From: Epilithonimonas zeae
GTDB lineage: Bacteria > Bacteroidota > Bacteroidia > Flavobacteriales > Weeksellaceae
DNA length: 64,000 nt
Assembly (NCBI RefSeq): GCF_900141765.1
Contig: NZ_FSRK01000001.1
Location: forward strand, 1,798,001-1,862,000
Direction: 5' to 3'
Of this stretch, positions 10,706 to 19,540 are shown one piece after another. The translations under genes were made by a program, and so were the position numbers. Numbering within the stretch: the first letter of the stretch is position 1; every line of letters starts with the position of its first letter. Below the pieces are notes generated by a model. It saw only the letters and a list, made by a program, of their open reading frames with translations, had not been told where the DNA came from and ran no database searches.

Positions 10706-11348
10706 ATTTTTTGATTAAGTTCAAAATGATCTTTTCAATCTCCTTAGCTTTATTTACTGTCATAAAATGTCCGCCATTTTCAATAACAAAGTCAGCTTTT
10801 ACATTTTTAATAGGAATAATTCTGTCTTGACTTCCGTGAATATGAATACAATTTTCAGGGTAGATTTGATTCTTCCAATTTACAATTTCATTAATTGCCC
10901 ACTTTAAAAAATTTGAATCTGTATCTTGAAGAATGCTTTTTAGTAATTGTTTCTCTTCATTCGATTCAATTCCGAATAGCCAATTAAGAATGAAATTATG
11001 ATGTTTTAAAATTGAATTCGGGAGCAATTGATTCAGCTTTAATTTTCCTGAGAGTTTAAAAGAAAAAGGAAGTTCAAATTTATTTTTTGCAGAAGCTATC
11101 AGAATTATTTTTTTGACTTTAATGATTTTTGAAATCTCAACAGATAGCATTCCACCAAAAGATAAACCGATGAGAATTGGGTTTTCGCCAGTTATTTTCT
11201 TAGAAATCCGAAAAGCATAATTTTCTAAATTTTCATTTTCGAGAGGCTGAATCCAGTCAATAAATTCCACATCCAAAGTTCCAAAATCTATATTACCATA
11301 AACTCTTTTATCAACACCTAAACCACTGAAAACATAAATTTTATTCAT
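10704..11348 (-). CDS. Alpha/beta hydrolase
   Basis: 214-residue single-domain hydrolase. The nucleophile elbow GLSFGG places Ser63; the acid is probably Asp175 (HGSQDRIIP) and the base His194 (NGGHFM), in the right order and spacing for the fold. Short cap region. Substrate unknown. It has no signal peptide, so it is cytoplasmic. Its start is 42 bases from the end of the upstream rluB-like gene, separated by a terminator. Confidence 0.87.
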   Translation of the reverse strand: MNKIYVFSGLGVDKRVYGNIDFGTLDVEFIDWIQPLENENLENYAFRISKKITGENPILIGLSFGGMLSVEISKIIKVKKIILIASAKNKFELPFSFKLSGKLKLNQLLPNSILKHHNFILNWLFGIESNEEKQLLKSILQDTDSNFLKWAINEIVNWKNQIYPENCIHIHGSQDRIIPIKNVKADFVIENGGHFMTVNKAKEIEKIILNLIKK

Positions 11349-11361
11349 ATATAAATATAAA

Positions 11362-11387
11362 AAAAGACTGAAAAATTTCAGTCTTTT
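11362..11387 (-). terminator. Terminator of the RluB-family gene
   Basis: AAAAGACTGAAA / TTTCAGTCTTTT with flanking A/T runs; read on the minus strand it follows the stop at 11391. Confidence 0.85.
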
Positions 11388-11390
11388 AAT

Positions 11391-12410
11391 TTATAACATT
11401 TTAAGGTTGTTCACTTCCTGTTCCGTTAGTATTCTCCAGTGACCTCGCTTGATATTTTTCTTAGTCAATCCAGCAAACATTACTCTGTCAAGCGCTTCTA
11501 CTTCGTAGCCGAGTTTTTGGAAAATCCTGCGAACTACTCTATTCCATCCGATATGAAGTTCGATTCCAATTTCATTTTTTGGTTTTCCTTCGATGAAAGA
11601 AATACTGTCGATTTCTGCAACACCTTCTTCCAGACGGATTCCTTCACCAATCAATTTCATATCATCATTGGTTAATTTTCTGTCCAGCGTCACGTGATAG
11701 ATTTTTCTCATATTGAATGAAGGATGCGTCAGCTTTTTCGTCATATGACCATCATTTGTCAAAAGAATAACACCAGTCGTTTGTCTGTCCAATCTTCCAA
11801 CAGGGAAAATTCTGTAAGGTGAAGCATTCGCTGTCAAATCCATAACAGTTTTTCTCGCTTTATCGTCTTTGGTTGTAGAGATATAACCTTTTGGTTTATT
11901 CAAAAGAACATAAACCGGTTTTTCAGGCGTAATATTCTGTCCGTCAAAAACAACTCTGTCAGTTTTCTGAACTTGATAACCCATTTCGGTTACCACTTTT
12001 CCATTCACTTCTACAAGACCTTGCGTGATCAATTCATCAGCTTCTCTCCTACTGCAAATCCCTGAATTAGCAATATATTTATTAAGTCGGATTGTATCTT
12101 TGAAAACTTCTTTGCTTATTTTCTCGAATCTTCTTTTTTGGATGAACGATTTTGTTTTGTCCTCATCTTTTTCAGCCCTGTTGAAAGGTTTTTTAGGACC
12201 AAATTTTCTATCGCCATTTTCGTATTTATCTCTACTGTCGAAACGGTCTCCGCCTCTAGTAGTTTTAGGTCCACGAGAATTTCCAAAAGATTTTCCACTT
12301 CCAGAATTTCCTCTGCTATCGCTGGAGCTACGGGAGTTTCCTGAAGGTCTACTGCCTCCAGAAGTTCTTGGTTTTCTATTTCTACCTGATTGATTTCCGT
12401 CTCCGCTCAT
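11391..12410 (-). CDS. rluB: 23S rRNA pseudouridine synthase, RluB/RsuA family
   Basis: 339 residues. Residues 1-95 are low-complexity Gly/Ser/Arg/Asn/Lys, predicted disordered and basic. An S4 RNA-binding domain follows (IRLNKYIANSGICSRREAD, about 107-165), then the synthase domain with catalytic Asp208 in the motif GRLDRQTTG. The family makes pseudouridine in the peptidyl-transferase region of 23S rRNA (RluB) or in 16S rRNA (RsuA). The long disordered N-terminal tail is common in Flavobacteriia and likely helps RNA binding. The RluB assignment over RsuA rests on length and general similarity. Confidence 0.9.
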   Translation of the reverse strand: MSGDGNQSGRNRKPRTSGGSRPSGNSRSSSDSRGNSGSGKSFGNSRGPKTTRGGDRFDSRDKYENGDRKFGPKKPFNRAEKDEDKTKSFIQKRRFEKISKEVFKDTIRLNKYIANSGICSRREADELITQGLVEVNGKVVTEMGYQVQKTDRVVFDGQNITPEKPVYVLLNKPKGYISTTKDDKARKTVMDLTANASPYRIFPVGRLDRQTTGVILLTNDGHMTKKLTHPSFNMRKIYHVTLDRKLTNDDMKLIGEGIRLEEGVAEIDSISFIEGKPKNEIGIELHIGWNRVVRRIFQKLGYEVEALDRVMFAGLTKKNIKRGHWRILTEQEVNNLKML

Positions 12411-12509
12411 TTTCTAAAATTTTTGCAAAGATAGTGAATTAGTTAAGAGTTCCGAATTATGAACTACATTTTACTAAAATTGAGAATAATGGAATTTTAA
12501 ATCTTGAAA

Positions 12510-13664
12510 TTATTCAAACATCTCAGCTAAACGAACAGCTTTTATTTCATTAGAATTATAAAGTTCTTCAACAGATTTTTTCTTTTCTAATTTTGGATAA
12601 AGATTGACACCGATGATTTTAATTTTTCCTTCCTCAACCCAACTTTGTTCTTTCACGGCTTGCTCGAAAATCATTTTCTGAATTTCGCCTGATTTCAAAA
12701 GTTCAAGATAACCACCTTTTTCCTCGATTTCAAGTAATAATTTCCAAGATTTCTCAGCGAATTGTTGTGTAATATCTTCTACGAAATAACTTCCGGAAGT
12801 CGCATCTTCAAAAACATTGATAATACTTTCGTAAGCTAAAACAATCTGTTGTTTAAAAGAAATTTCTTTTGAAAGCTTTGTCTGATTTTCTATTTTATAA
12901 TCATTTGAAAAAACTGCGTCTGAGCCGCCAATCATTGCTGAAGCTAATTCCAAAGTGGAACGAATCAGATTATTATCAGAATCATTTTTAGCCTTATTTC
13001 TAAACGAGGTTTCTGCAAAAATGTAGGGTATTAAGTCTTTTTCAAATTCCTTAGACAAGTGATTGAACAGATATTTGAAAGCTCTGATTTTAGCAATTTC
13101 GAAAAAATAATTGGAACCTATTGCAAATCGAAAAACCAATTTTTCAAGAATCTCCGAACCGAATTTTTCTACTAATTCCTTAGATTTCGTCAGCGCAAAA
13201 GCCAATTGTTGAATGATGGAAGCACCAGCATTTTGGTGGAAACTTACATCAACGCCAATCTGTCTTTCGAAAGTTTTTGATAATAATTCGCCAGCCAGAT
13301 GTTCATTGATTTCCGCTTTTTTATCATCAGAAAAAACATCAATCAAAGAAAAATATCGATTAGTTTCTTTGGTCAAAATATGCTCTGCTAAATCCTGATT
13401 ATTGATGAAAATTGCTTTTTCTTCTAAACCTTCAACATTTTCATTTAAAAGAAAAGCAAAAGCCTGTTCTTCCAAACCATCCTGATATTCGGCGACAAGA
13501 TGTGTGCTTTCTTCAACTTTTGGAAGAATTTTTGTTTCAGAATTGTTTTGATAATAAGGCTTTACCTCAATATTTTCCAGATTCTCCTTTTGAAGAATTG
13601 CATAGATATCATCTGTTTTCAATTGTTTTTGAACCAGCTTTTCCCAATTGTCAAATCCACTCAT
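12510..13664 (-). CDS. mutA: Methylmalonyl-CoA mutase small (beta) subunit
   Basis: 384 residues resembling the non-catalytic beta subunit of heterodimeric methylmalonyl-CoA mutase (N-terminal FDNWEKLVQKQLK; FHQNAGASIIQQLAFAL; ETSFRNKAKNDSDNNLIRSTLELASAMIGGSDAV). The catalytic partner with the B12-binding domain is not in the window. The protein is shorter than many MutA sequences and lacks the C-terminal B12-like domain, which is usual in this phylum. It lies downstream of udk and ftsB-like genes, an arrangement I believe is conserved in related flavobacteria. Role: interconversion of succinyl-CoA and methylmalonyl-CoA in propionate metabolism. Confidence 0.85.
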   Translation of the reverse strand: MSGFDNWEKLVQKQLKTDDIYAILQKENLENIEVKPYYQNNSETKILPKVEESTHLVAEYQDGLEEQAFAFLLNENVEGLEEKAIFINNQDLAEHILTKETNRYFSLIDVFSDDKKAEINEHLAGELLSKTFERQIGVDVSFHQNAGASIIQQLAFALTKSKELVEKFGSEILEKLVFRFAIGSNYFFEIAKIRAFKYLFNHLSKEFEKDLIPYIFAETSFRNKAKNDSDNNLIRSTLELASAMIGGSDAVFSNDYKIENQTKLSKEISFKQQIVLAYESIINVFEDATSGSYFVEDITQQFAEKSWKLLLEIEEKGGYLELLKSGEIQKMIFEQAVKEQSWVEEGKIKIIGVNLYPKLEKKKSVEELYNSNEIKAVRLAEMFE

Positions 13665-13747
13665 CTTTGAAAAATTTTTGTTTTGAAAAGTACAAATTTC
13701 ACAGCAAAAGCAGTGTAAAATTTGTCAGAAAAGTATTTATAAAAATC

Positions 13748-13777
13748 AAAAACCTTTTCAAGTCGGAAAAGGTTTTT
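13748..13777 (-). terminator. Terminator after the FtsB-like gene
   Basis: AAAAACCTTTTC (13748-13759) / GAAAAGGTTTTT (13766-13777) with a six-base loop. Because it is followed by mutA on the same strand, mutA probably has its own promoter or is reached by read-through. Confidence 0.85.
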
Positions 13778-13785
13778 ATATCAAT

Positions 13786-14136
13786 TTATTTTTTTGCAAT
13801 TTTGGAACTGTCAACTACCAAAATGAAAATCTCTTCGTTCGGTTTTTTCATAAAGTAATTTTCACGGGCGTATTTTTCTTTCTCCTGCTTGTTGTTCATC
13901 AGTTTACGGTAGAACTTGTCATTCTTTTCGTATTCAGTTTTGTAGAACTCACGTTGGCTTTCATAGCGTTTTATTTCGCCGTTCAGCTCGTTGATAACCA
14001 AAAAAGAAGTGCTGTCAAAAAATATCATCCAGACCAAAAATCCAACCAATGTCAATACATATTTGTTAAAAACGTAAGTCTGGAAAAACTTGAGTGTCGG
14101 CGATTTTTTCTTGATATCTTTGATTAGTTCTTTCAT
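13786..14136 (-). CDS. FtsB/DivIC-like septum formation initiator
   Basis: 116-residue bitopic membrane protein: a basic N-terminal tail, one membrane segment (about residues 27-48) and a periplasmic coiled coil (about 50-95) ending in the typical ARENYFMKKPNEEIF stretch. FtsB/DivIC proteins stabilise the divisome. It starts 2 bases after the udk stop, so the two genes are cotranscribed. Confidence 0.88.
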   Translation of the reverse strand: MKELIKDIKKKSPTLKFFQTYVFNKYVLTLVGFLVWMIFFDSTSFLVINELNGEIKRYESQREFYKTEYEKNDKFYRKLMNNKQEKEKYARENYFMKKPNEEIFILVVDSSKIAKK

Positions 14137-14138
14137 AA

Positions 14139-14756
14139 TTAATGAACTTTTTTAAGCGAATTGTTAATCACAGTAGTTAAGAAATCAATTGCCACAGAAT
14201 TCTGCTTCATATTCGGAACAATCAGGTCTGCTTCGTTTTTGGAAGGCTCGATAAATTCCTGATGCATCGGTTTCAAAGTCGTTTGATATCTGTGTAAAAC
14301 TTCTTGCAAATCTCTACCTCTCTCCTGCGTATCTCTTCGAATTCTACGGATTAATCTCTCGTCAGAATCCGCGTGAACGAACACTTTTAGATCAAATTCT
14401 TTAAGTAATTCTTTACTTGTTAAAACCAAAATCCCTTCCACAATCAAAACATTTCTTGGCTCAACAGTAACGTGATCGCCCGTTCTGGAGTGGGTTACGA
14501 AAGAATAAATTGGTTGTTCTATGCTCTGATGATTTTTAAGCGCTTTAACGTGTTGCAACATCAGGTCAAAATCGATTGATTTTGGGTGATCGTAATTGAG
14601 AACTTCTCTTTCTGATAAAGTTAAATTAGGGTTGTCGTGGTAATAATTATCTTGAGAAAGCACGTTAACACCTTCTAAATTAAGTTGTTGAAGAATCTTA
14701 TTAACAACAGTTGTTTTTCCGGAACCTGTTCCTCCGGCTATACCAATCACGAGCAT
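14139..14756 (-). CDS. udk: Uridine kinase
   Basis: Phosphorylates uridine and cytidine to UMP and CMP in pyrimidine salvage. 205 residues with P-loop GGTGSGKT at 8-15 and the nucleoside-binding stretch SQDNYYHD. NYDHPKSIDFDL, SRTGDHVTVEPRNVLIVEGIL and RIRRDTQERGRD are all close to the Udk consensus. First gene of the operon with the FtsB-like gene. Confidence 0.95.
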   Translation of the reverse strand: MLVIGIAGGTGSGKTTVVNKILQQLNLEGVNVLSQDNYYHDNPNLTLSEREVLNYDHPKSIDFDLMLQHVKALKNHQSIEQPIYSFVTHSRTGDHVTVEPRNVLIVEGILVLTSKELLKEFDLKVFVHADSDERLIRRIRRDTQERGRDLQEVLHRYQTTLKPMHQEFIEPSKNEADLIVPNMKQNSVAIDFLTTVINNSLKKVH

Positions 14757-14824
14757 CTCTACATTTTTTACAAAAATACTATAATTTTTTTTTCAGAATC
14801 AAATAAAACTTAAAATTACTTGCA

Positions 14825-14851
14825 CAAAAAAAGCTGCAATCTGCAGCTCTT
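14825..14851 (-). terminator. Terminator of the NQNN-repeat lipoprotein gene
   Basis: AGCTGCA (14832-14838) / TGCAGCT (14842-14848); on the minus strand it is followed by seven T residues and starts a few bases after the stop at 14853. Confidence 0.88.
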
Positions 14852-14852
14852 T

Positions 14853-15350
14853 CTATTTTCTTCTTCCACTATTTTCGGTGGAACGTGTTTCGATTTGAGG
14901 TTGAACCTGTTTTTGTGGAGATGTTCTTATATTATTCTGATTTCTCCTTGTTGGCTGAACTCTGATATTATTTTGATTTCCAGTGGCAGGCTGGGTTCTC
15001 ACATTATTTTGATTAGTATTAATCATCCCACTGTTTCTCTGACTTCTAACAGGTTGAATTTTAATATTATCATTATGCATTGAGTTTCTTTTTGGTGAAA
15101 TCACAATGTTATTTCGCAGTCTGGAATTAGACTTATACACGACTCCATTTCTGTAATAATTGTTGTTATAATCTAAATATACGACGTTTGGCGCATACCA
15201 ATAACCATCAGGTGACTGATAATAACCGTCTCTGTAACCATCGGAATAACCCATAGAATAAGGGTCATTATTATAACTATCTGTTGCTGTGACACAAGAA
15301 ACCATACTCATTGCAAAAGCAGCTAATATTATTTTGATTGAATTTTTCAT
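14853..15350 (-). CDS. Lipoprotein with NQNN-type repeats
   Basis: 165 residues. SPII signal ending in SMVSC (Cys19). A Tyr/Gly/Asp-rich segment follows (MGYSDGYRDGYYQSPDGYWY), then an Asn/Gln/Arg-rich tail with at least three imperfect repeats of the form NQNN-(I/V)R-x-QP. Such tails are probably disordered and surface-exposed. I do not recognise a family or function. Confidence 0.75.
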   Translation of the reverse strand: MKNSIKIILAAFAMSMVSCVTATDSYNNDPYSMGYSDGYRDGYYQSPDGYWYAPNVVYLDYNNNYYRNGVVYKSNSRLRNNIVISPKRNSMHNDNIKIQPVRSQRNSGMINTNQNNVRTQPATGNQNNIRVQPTRRNQNNIRTSPQKQVQPQIETRSTENSGRRK

Positions 15351-15459
15351 TTTCTTCGATTTTATAAGTTATACATTGTCTGTATTAACAAATGAATTAC
15401 AAAGAATCTGCCAAGATTGAATTAATTATAAAATCACTTTATTCAAAATAGAAGACAAT

Positions 15460-16059
15460 TTAGTAAACTATACAGTTTTTAGATTTATAGTAATATCCTA
15501 AATCTTTGAATTTTGATAATTTTCCATCCTTTTGTACAGATACAATAAACGCTTCTTTAGATTCTGGACAACTATTATATTTATTTACTTTAAGTTTATA
15601 ACCATAATTCGTTTTTAGAAAACCATTACCTTTTGAAGATTTATAATCGATATCATAATCGTTAATTCGCGCAATCAAAAAAGCTTCCTTCTCGTTATCA
15701 ATTTTTCCTATAAACTCTCTCAGTTCTTCTATACTTTGAACGAAATACCAATTCTTATTTTTTAAATATAGAATTCTATAATTACAATAACTCGGTTGAC
15801 ATCCTGAAAAGAATCCATTTCCTGTTTTAGCTTCAGGAATAGGAATTAGCTTTGCAAGTTCTGTATTACCATTAGAAAATATTTTTTCAGGTGAAATACC
15901 ATATACATAGTCAACTTGCCAATATTCAACATTTTTAATTGGAATAATAGACTTTAATAACTCCTCATCATAAGTTTCTTTTTCTGGTAATTTGGTGAAA
16001 TTTTCATTACAAGAATTTAGAAAAAATAATAGAATTAATATAGAAAATATTTTATACAT
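15460..16059 (-). CDS. Lipoprotein of unknown function
   Basis: 199 residues. N-terminal signal with lipobox FLNSC (Cys17). The mature part has four further Cys residues, including CQPSYC, which could form disulfides. There are no recognisable domains. It starts 21 bases after the stop of the SanA-like gene and may be cotranscribed with it. Confidence 0.7.
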   Translation of the reverse strand: MYKIFSILILLFFLNSCNENFTKLPEKETYDEELLKSIIPIKNVEYWQVDYVYGISPEKIFSNGNTELAKLIPIPEAKTGNGFFSGCQPSYCNYRILYLKNKNWYFVQSIEELREFIGKIDNEKEAFLIARINDYDIDYKSSKGNGFLKTNYGYKLKVNKYNSCPESKEAFIVSVQKDGKLSKFKDLGYYYKSKNCIVY

Positions 16060-16080
16060 TATAAATCAACAAAAATTCAT

Positions 16081-16704
16081 TTATTCTTCAGGAGAAATCC
16101 CCAAAACATAATAGAAAACAGCCAAAACTCTGGCAAAAAATTCACGGGTGTGATTTCTGTAGAAGCTTTCATTTTTACTGACGTCTTGCGCATCAAAACC
16201 TAATGCATTCATCCCATTATTTCGAGCAAAAAATAAGGCTCTGAGGTTATGAAAACCTTGTGAAACGATAATCACATTTTTTTGACCGTAAACATTTTTA
16301 CAACGCAAAATACTTTTATGAGTGTTGAAGCCTTTTGGGTCTTCAATAATTATATTTTCGGGAACACCTTCTGTGTACACGAGAAAACGTTTCATAGCGG
16401 CTGGCTCGTCATAGTTTTCACTTTTTTCGCCGCTGACAATAATTTTTTTAATTTTTCCGTGATGATAAAGTGTTCCCACAGCATCCATTCTTGCCGTAAA
16501 ATATGGGTTGGCAACGCCTGAACGCATTTTAGGAGAAGTCCCTAAAACCAGAGCACAATCTCTTGGCGGAACTTTGCTGATTTTCGTATAAGTTCTTCCA
16601 CTTGTGAGAGCAACAACCCAGAAGTTCGCTAAAATCAATAGCAAAATCCCCAGCTCTACAAGTCTGAAAATAATCTTCAGAAAATTAGCAACCTTCTTCA
16701 ACAT
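16081..16704 (-). CDS. SanA/ElyC-type DUF218 membrane protein
   Basis: 207 residues: one N-terminal membrane segment (about 10-32), then a DUF218 domain (DCALVLGTSPKMRSGVANPYFTARMDA, KIIVSGEKS, VIIVSQGFHNLRALFFAR). This is the pattern of SanA, a protein that affects envelope permeability to vancomycin at high temperature in enterobacteria. The molecular activity of the family is unsettled. The ATG overlaps the stop of the upstream PaaE-like gene by one base. Confidence 0.87.
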   Translation of the reverse strand: MLKKVANFLKIIFRLVELGILLLILANFWVVALTSGRTYTKISKVPPRDCALVLGTSPKMRSGVANPYFTARMDAVGTLYHHGKIKKIIVSGEKSENYDEPAAMKRFLVYTEGVPENIIIEDPKGFNTHKSILRCKNVYGQKNVIIVSQGFHNLRALFFARNNGMNALGFDAQDVSKNESFYRNHTREFFARVLAVFYYVLGISPEE

Positions 16705-17834
16705 TAGTTATACAAATCAAAATCTAAATATACATCTTTGCTCATTGCAATGGAAACACAAGGTAAAATTTTTCCCTGAAGTTTTTCATTTTCTGTCAAA
16801 TATTCGTCTTCTGTCATATCCACCTCTCCATTTTTCAGATAGCAAAGACAGCTTCCACAGATTCCGGATTTGCAGGAATAGGGCAGTTTGTAACCCAAAT
16901 CCAATAATTGCTGAAGGATTTTTCGTTCATTATTTTTTAGAATAATTCCGTCTTTTTCAATATGATTGAATTTGATTTTAACATTCACATTTTCAATCAA
17001 AGGAAATTCTTTTTCAGTTGGGTAAATATCTTCATTAAAAGCTTCAAACAATTCGAAATGAATATTCTTCTTCGGGATTCCGTGGTTGTAACAAGCATTG
17101 GCGACAGATTTTATCATCGCGCCCGGACCACAAATTAAAACCTTATCTGTACTATCCCAAATTGTTGATTCCTCATCCTCTTCATCCAAATGAAGGATTT
17201 GATTAATGATTAATGAAATTTTCTTTTCATCCAATCGACCTTGAAACAATTTGTCTTTAATGGGTTCTTGCGACAAAAAATAATAAACTTCGAATCTTCC
17301 TACGTTTTCTTTTTGTAATTCTTCCAATTCTTGCTTTAGAACAATATCTTCATAGCTTTTGTTCCCATAAAAAAGGAAAATTCTGGTAAATTGTTCTTCG
17401 TGAAGGATATTCTTAATATGGCTAAAAAGTGGTGTTATTCCGATTCCAGAAGCAAACGCCAGAATTGTTCTTTTTTCATTAGGTCTCGATGGAATGAAAA
17501 ATCTGCCTAAAGGTTCACTTACAGAGATTTCGTCGCCAATATGGTAATTCTGAAATAGAAATTGGGTGGAACTTTCGTCGCCATTGATTTTGATGGCTAA
17601 CTCAAGTTTATTTTCAAAAGGTGATGATGTGAAGGAATAATCATTCTGGATTTCCTTCTCATTAAAATGATATTTCAACGTCACATATTGTCCGGCTTGA
17701 TATTGATATTGCGATTTTAATTCCTCAGGAATTTCCAATTCCAAGGCAAAAGCATTTTTGGTCAATTGTCGTTTTTTAGCTATTTTTAGCCTGTGAAACT
17801 GAGGTTGGTTCGCGATTGTTAATTGATTCTCCAT
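16704..17834 (-). CDS. PaaE-like flavin/2Fe-2S oxidoreductase
   Basis: 376 residues from the ATG at 17834; an earlier TTG at 17840 is less likely. The FAD-binding domain (about 10-115) contains YQAGQYVTLKY and NDYSFTSSP. The NAD(P)-binding domain (about 120-260) contains FASGIGITPLFSHI and VLICGPGAMI. The C-terminal plant-type ferredoxin has CKSGICGSCLC and a distal Cys. The layout matches PaaE and related reductases that feed electrons to an oxygenase or hydroxylase. No oxygenase genes are nearby, so the partner is unknown. The second gene (SanA-like) overlaps its stop by one base. Confidence 0.9.
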   Translation of the reverse strand: MENQLTIANQPQFHRLKIAKKRQLTKNAFALELEIPEELKSQYQYQAGQYVTLKYHFNEKEIQNDYSFTSSPFENKLELAIKINGDESSTQFLFQNYHIGDEISVSEPLGRFFIPSRPNEKRTILAFASGIGITPLFSHIKNILHEEQFTRIFLFYGNKSYEDIVLKQELEELQKENVGRFEVYYFLSQEPIKDKLFQGRLDEKKISLIINQILHLDEEDEESTIWDSTDKVLICGPGAMIKSVANACYNHGIPKKNIHFELFEAFNEDIYPTEKEFPLIENVNVKIKFNHIEKDGIILKNNERKILQQLLDLGYKLPYSCKSGICGSCLCYLKNGEVDMTEDEYLTENEKLQGKILPCVSIAMSKDVYLDFDLYN

Positions 17835-17920
17835 TGTCAAGAATCAAATTTAATGAAATTTGACAAAAGAAAAAATCTAAATAACAAAGCTTGTTTTTCA
17901 ATTTCGAATAAAATAAAACA

Positions 17921-18556
17921 ATGAGAAAATTCCTGATATATTCCGTTTTGTCACTCAGCTTTTTAGCTTGTAAAAAGAATGATGAAAAAGTTGCTGAGGC
18001 AGAAGCAAAAGAAGATTCAATAAAAGTCGAACCAACAAAAACCGAAGCAGATGTTGCACAACTGAAAGAGTTTTCTCCCGAAAAAATTTCAACAGCTTTA
18101 AAATCGAATCATTCCGATACATTGTATGTGACCAACTTCTTTGCAACCTGGTGTGGACCGTGTATGCACGAGATTCCGTTTTTCAGAAAAAAGATGGAAG
18201 AATTGGCTAATCAACCAGTCAAATTCACTTTTGTGAGCCTTGACAATAAAACCGATTGGGCAACGGATGTCAGTGATTTTGCTGATGAATACAACATCAG
18301 AGAAAATGTTGTTCTTTTAGACGGAGCACTTTTAAATCAAGAGTTTTTCAAGCAAAATTTCCAGTCTTGGGATGGAGGAGCTATTCCATTTACCTTGATT
18401 AGAAAAGGTGATAAATCGGACGAAACCGTCGGTTCTATGAGCGAGGAAATGCTAGATCAGAAAATTGAAAAACTATTGGCTCATAATACTACCACAAAAG
18501 TTGTTGAGAATAAGGAAAAAGCAGGAATTTCTGGCCCGAAAAAATCTTTGAAATAA
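17921..18556 (+). CDS. TlpA-family thioredoxin lipoprotein
   Basis: 211 residues. SPII signal with lipobox FLAC (Cys17), a Lys/Glu-rich linker, then a TlpA/thioredoxin domain with WCGPC (Cys78/Cys81) and the cis-Pro segment GGAIPFTL. Membrane-anchored thiol-disulfide reductase facing the periplasm, possibly for cytochrome maturation or protection of exported thiols. It ends 12 bases before the FecCD permease, so it is probably the first gene of that operon. Confidence 0.9.
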   Translation: MRKFLIYSVLSLSFLACKKNDEKVAEAEAKEDSIKVEPTKTEADVAQLKEFSPEKISTALKSNHSDTLYVTNFFATWCGPCMHEIPFFRKKMEELANQPVKFTFVSLDNKTDWATDVSDFADEYNIRENVVLLDGALLNQEFFKQNFQSWDGGAIPFTLIRKGDKSDETVGSMSEEMLDQKIEKLLAHNTTTKVVENKEKAGISGPKKSLK

Positions 18557-18568
18557 CAATTATTCTTG

Positions 18569-19537
18569 ATGAAACGTTTTCCTATTCTGGTAACATCGAT
18601 AGTCGTATTAGCGATTATTACATTTTTCATCAACCTCAATATTGGTTTTGCAAAACTGAATTTTTCAGACTTTTTAAATTCAGAATCCGAGAATTTTCAG
18701 ATTGCCGGATTCAGGATCAATCGTGCTTTAGCAATGCTTTTAGCTGGAATTGCGATTCCAACGAGTGGATTTCTTTTGCAGGAATATTTTAAAAATCCTT
18801 TAGCTGGTCCAGATGTTTTGGGAATCACCTCGGTTTCCAGTTTGTTTGTGGCATTTTACATTTTCTTTTCACAGAGTATTGTCATTCCAGATTTTTTGCA
18901 GAACAGCTTTATCAGCTTATCATCCATCATTGGAAGTATTGTTTTGATGATGCTTCTACTCTTATTTTCGAATCGATTTCGGGATAAAAGTTTCATCATT
19001 ATTTTTGGATTTTTGATCTCGGCTTTGGCTGGTGCTGTGGTTTCTTTTCTTCAGTTTTATGTAGAAAGTCAAAGTCTGAAAAATTATATGCTTTGGACTT
19101 TTGGAGCCAATAATCAGGCGAATTTAATTCAAATTTTAATTCTTACGGTTTTAATAATTATTGGATTAATTTTTACTTTCAAATCTATAAAACCATTAAT
19201 CGGAAATGCGCTAGGAAGTGCTTATGCACAGAGTTTCGGAATCAATCAATCCAAGCTAAAAATCTGTATTATTGTAGCTTCTTCCCTACTTTCTGCTTCT
19301 GTTACGGCTTTTTTAGGTCCGATTTTATTTATCGGCGTTGTAGTTCCGCATTTTTGCAGAATGATCTGGAATCCAGCCCAACTTTGGCATCAATGGATTT
19401 TGAATATGATTTTGGGTGTTTTTATAATGCAGGTTTTCTCAATTATTTCTGAGTTGAGCCAATTTCCTATTAATATTATTACGACTTTCTTTGGAATTCC
19501 TGTGATATTATTGATGCTGATAAAAAGTAATAAATAG
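18569..19537 (+). CDS. FecCD-family iron/siderophore/heme ABC permease
   Basis: 322 residues from the ATG at 18569; a TTG three bases upstream is not needed. Eight to nine hydrophobic helices. Family motifs are RALAMLLAGIAIPTSGFLLQ, NPLAGPDVLGI and GPILFIGVVVPHFCR. Imports ferric siderophore, cobalamin or heme with the ATPase encoded at 20071. No substrate-binding protein gene is adjacent, and a GxxExxY gene with repeat arms has been inserted between permease and ATPase. Confidence 0.9.
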   Translation: MKRFPILVTSIVVLAIITFFINLNIGFAKLNFSDFLNSESENFQIAGFRINRALAMLLAGIAIPTSGFLLQEYFKNPLAGPDVLGITSVSSLFVAFYIFFSQSIVIPDFLQNSFISLSSIIGSIVLMMLLLLFSNRFRDKSFIIIFGFLISALAGAVVSFLQFYVESQSLKNYMLWTFGANNQANLIQILILTVLIIIGLIFTFKSIKPLIGNALGSAYAQSFGINQSKLKICIIVASSLLSASVTAFLGPILFIGVVVPHFCRMIWNPAQLWHQWILNMILGVFIMQVFSIISELSQFPINIITTFFGIPVILLMLIKSNK

Positions 19538-19540
19538 TTT

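Noticed and set aside
12025-12393. Plus-strand frame opposite the RluB-family N-terminus
   Set aside because: Mirror of the Gly/Arg/Ser-rich disordered tail; low-complexity Leu/Pro/Ser with no signal or family match.
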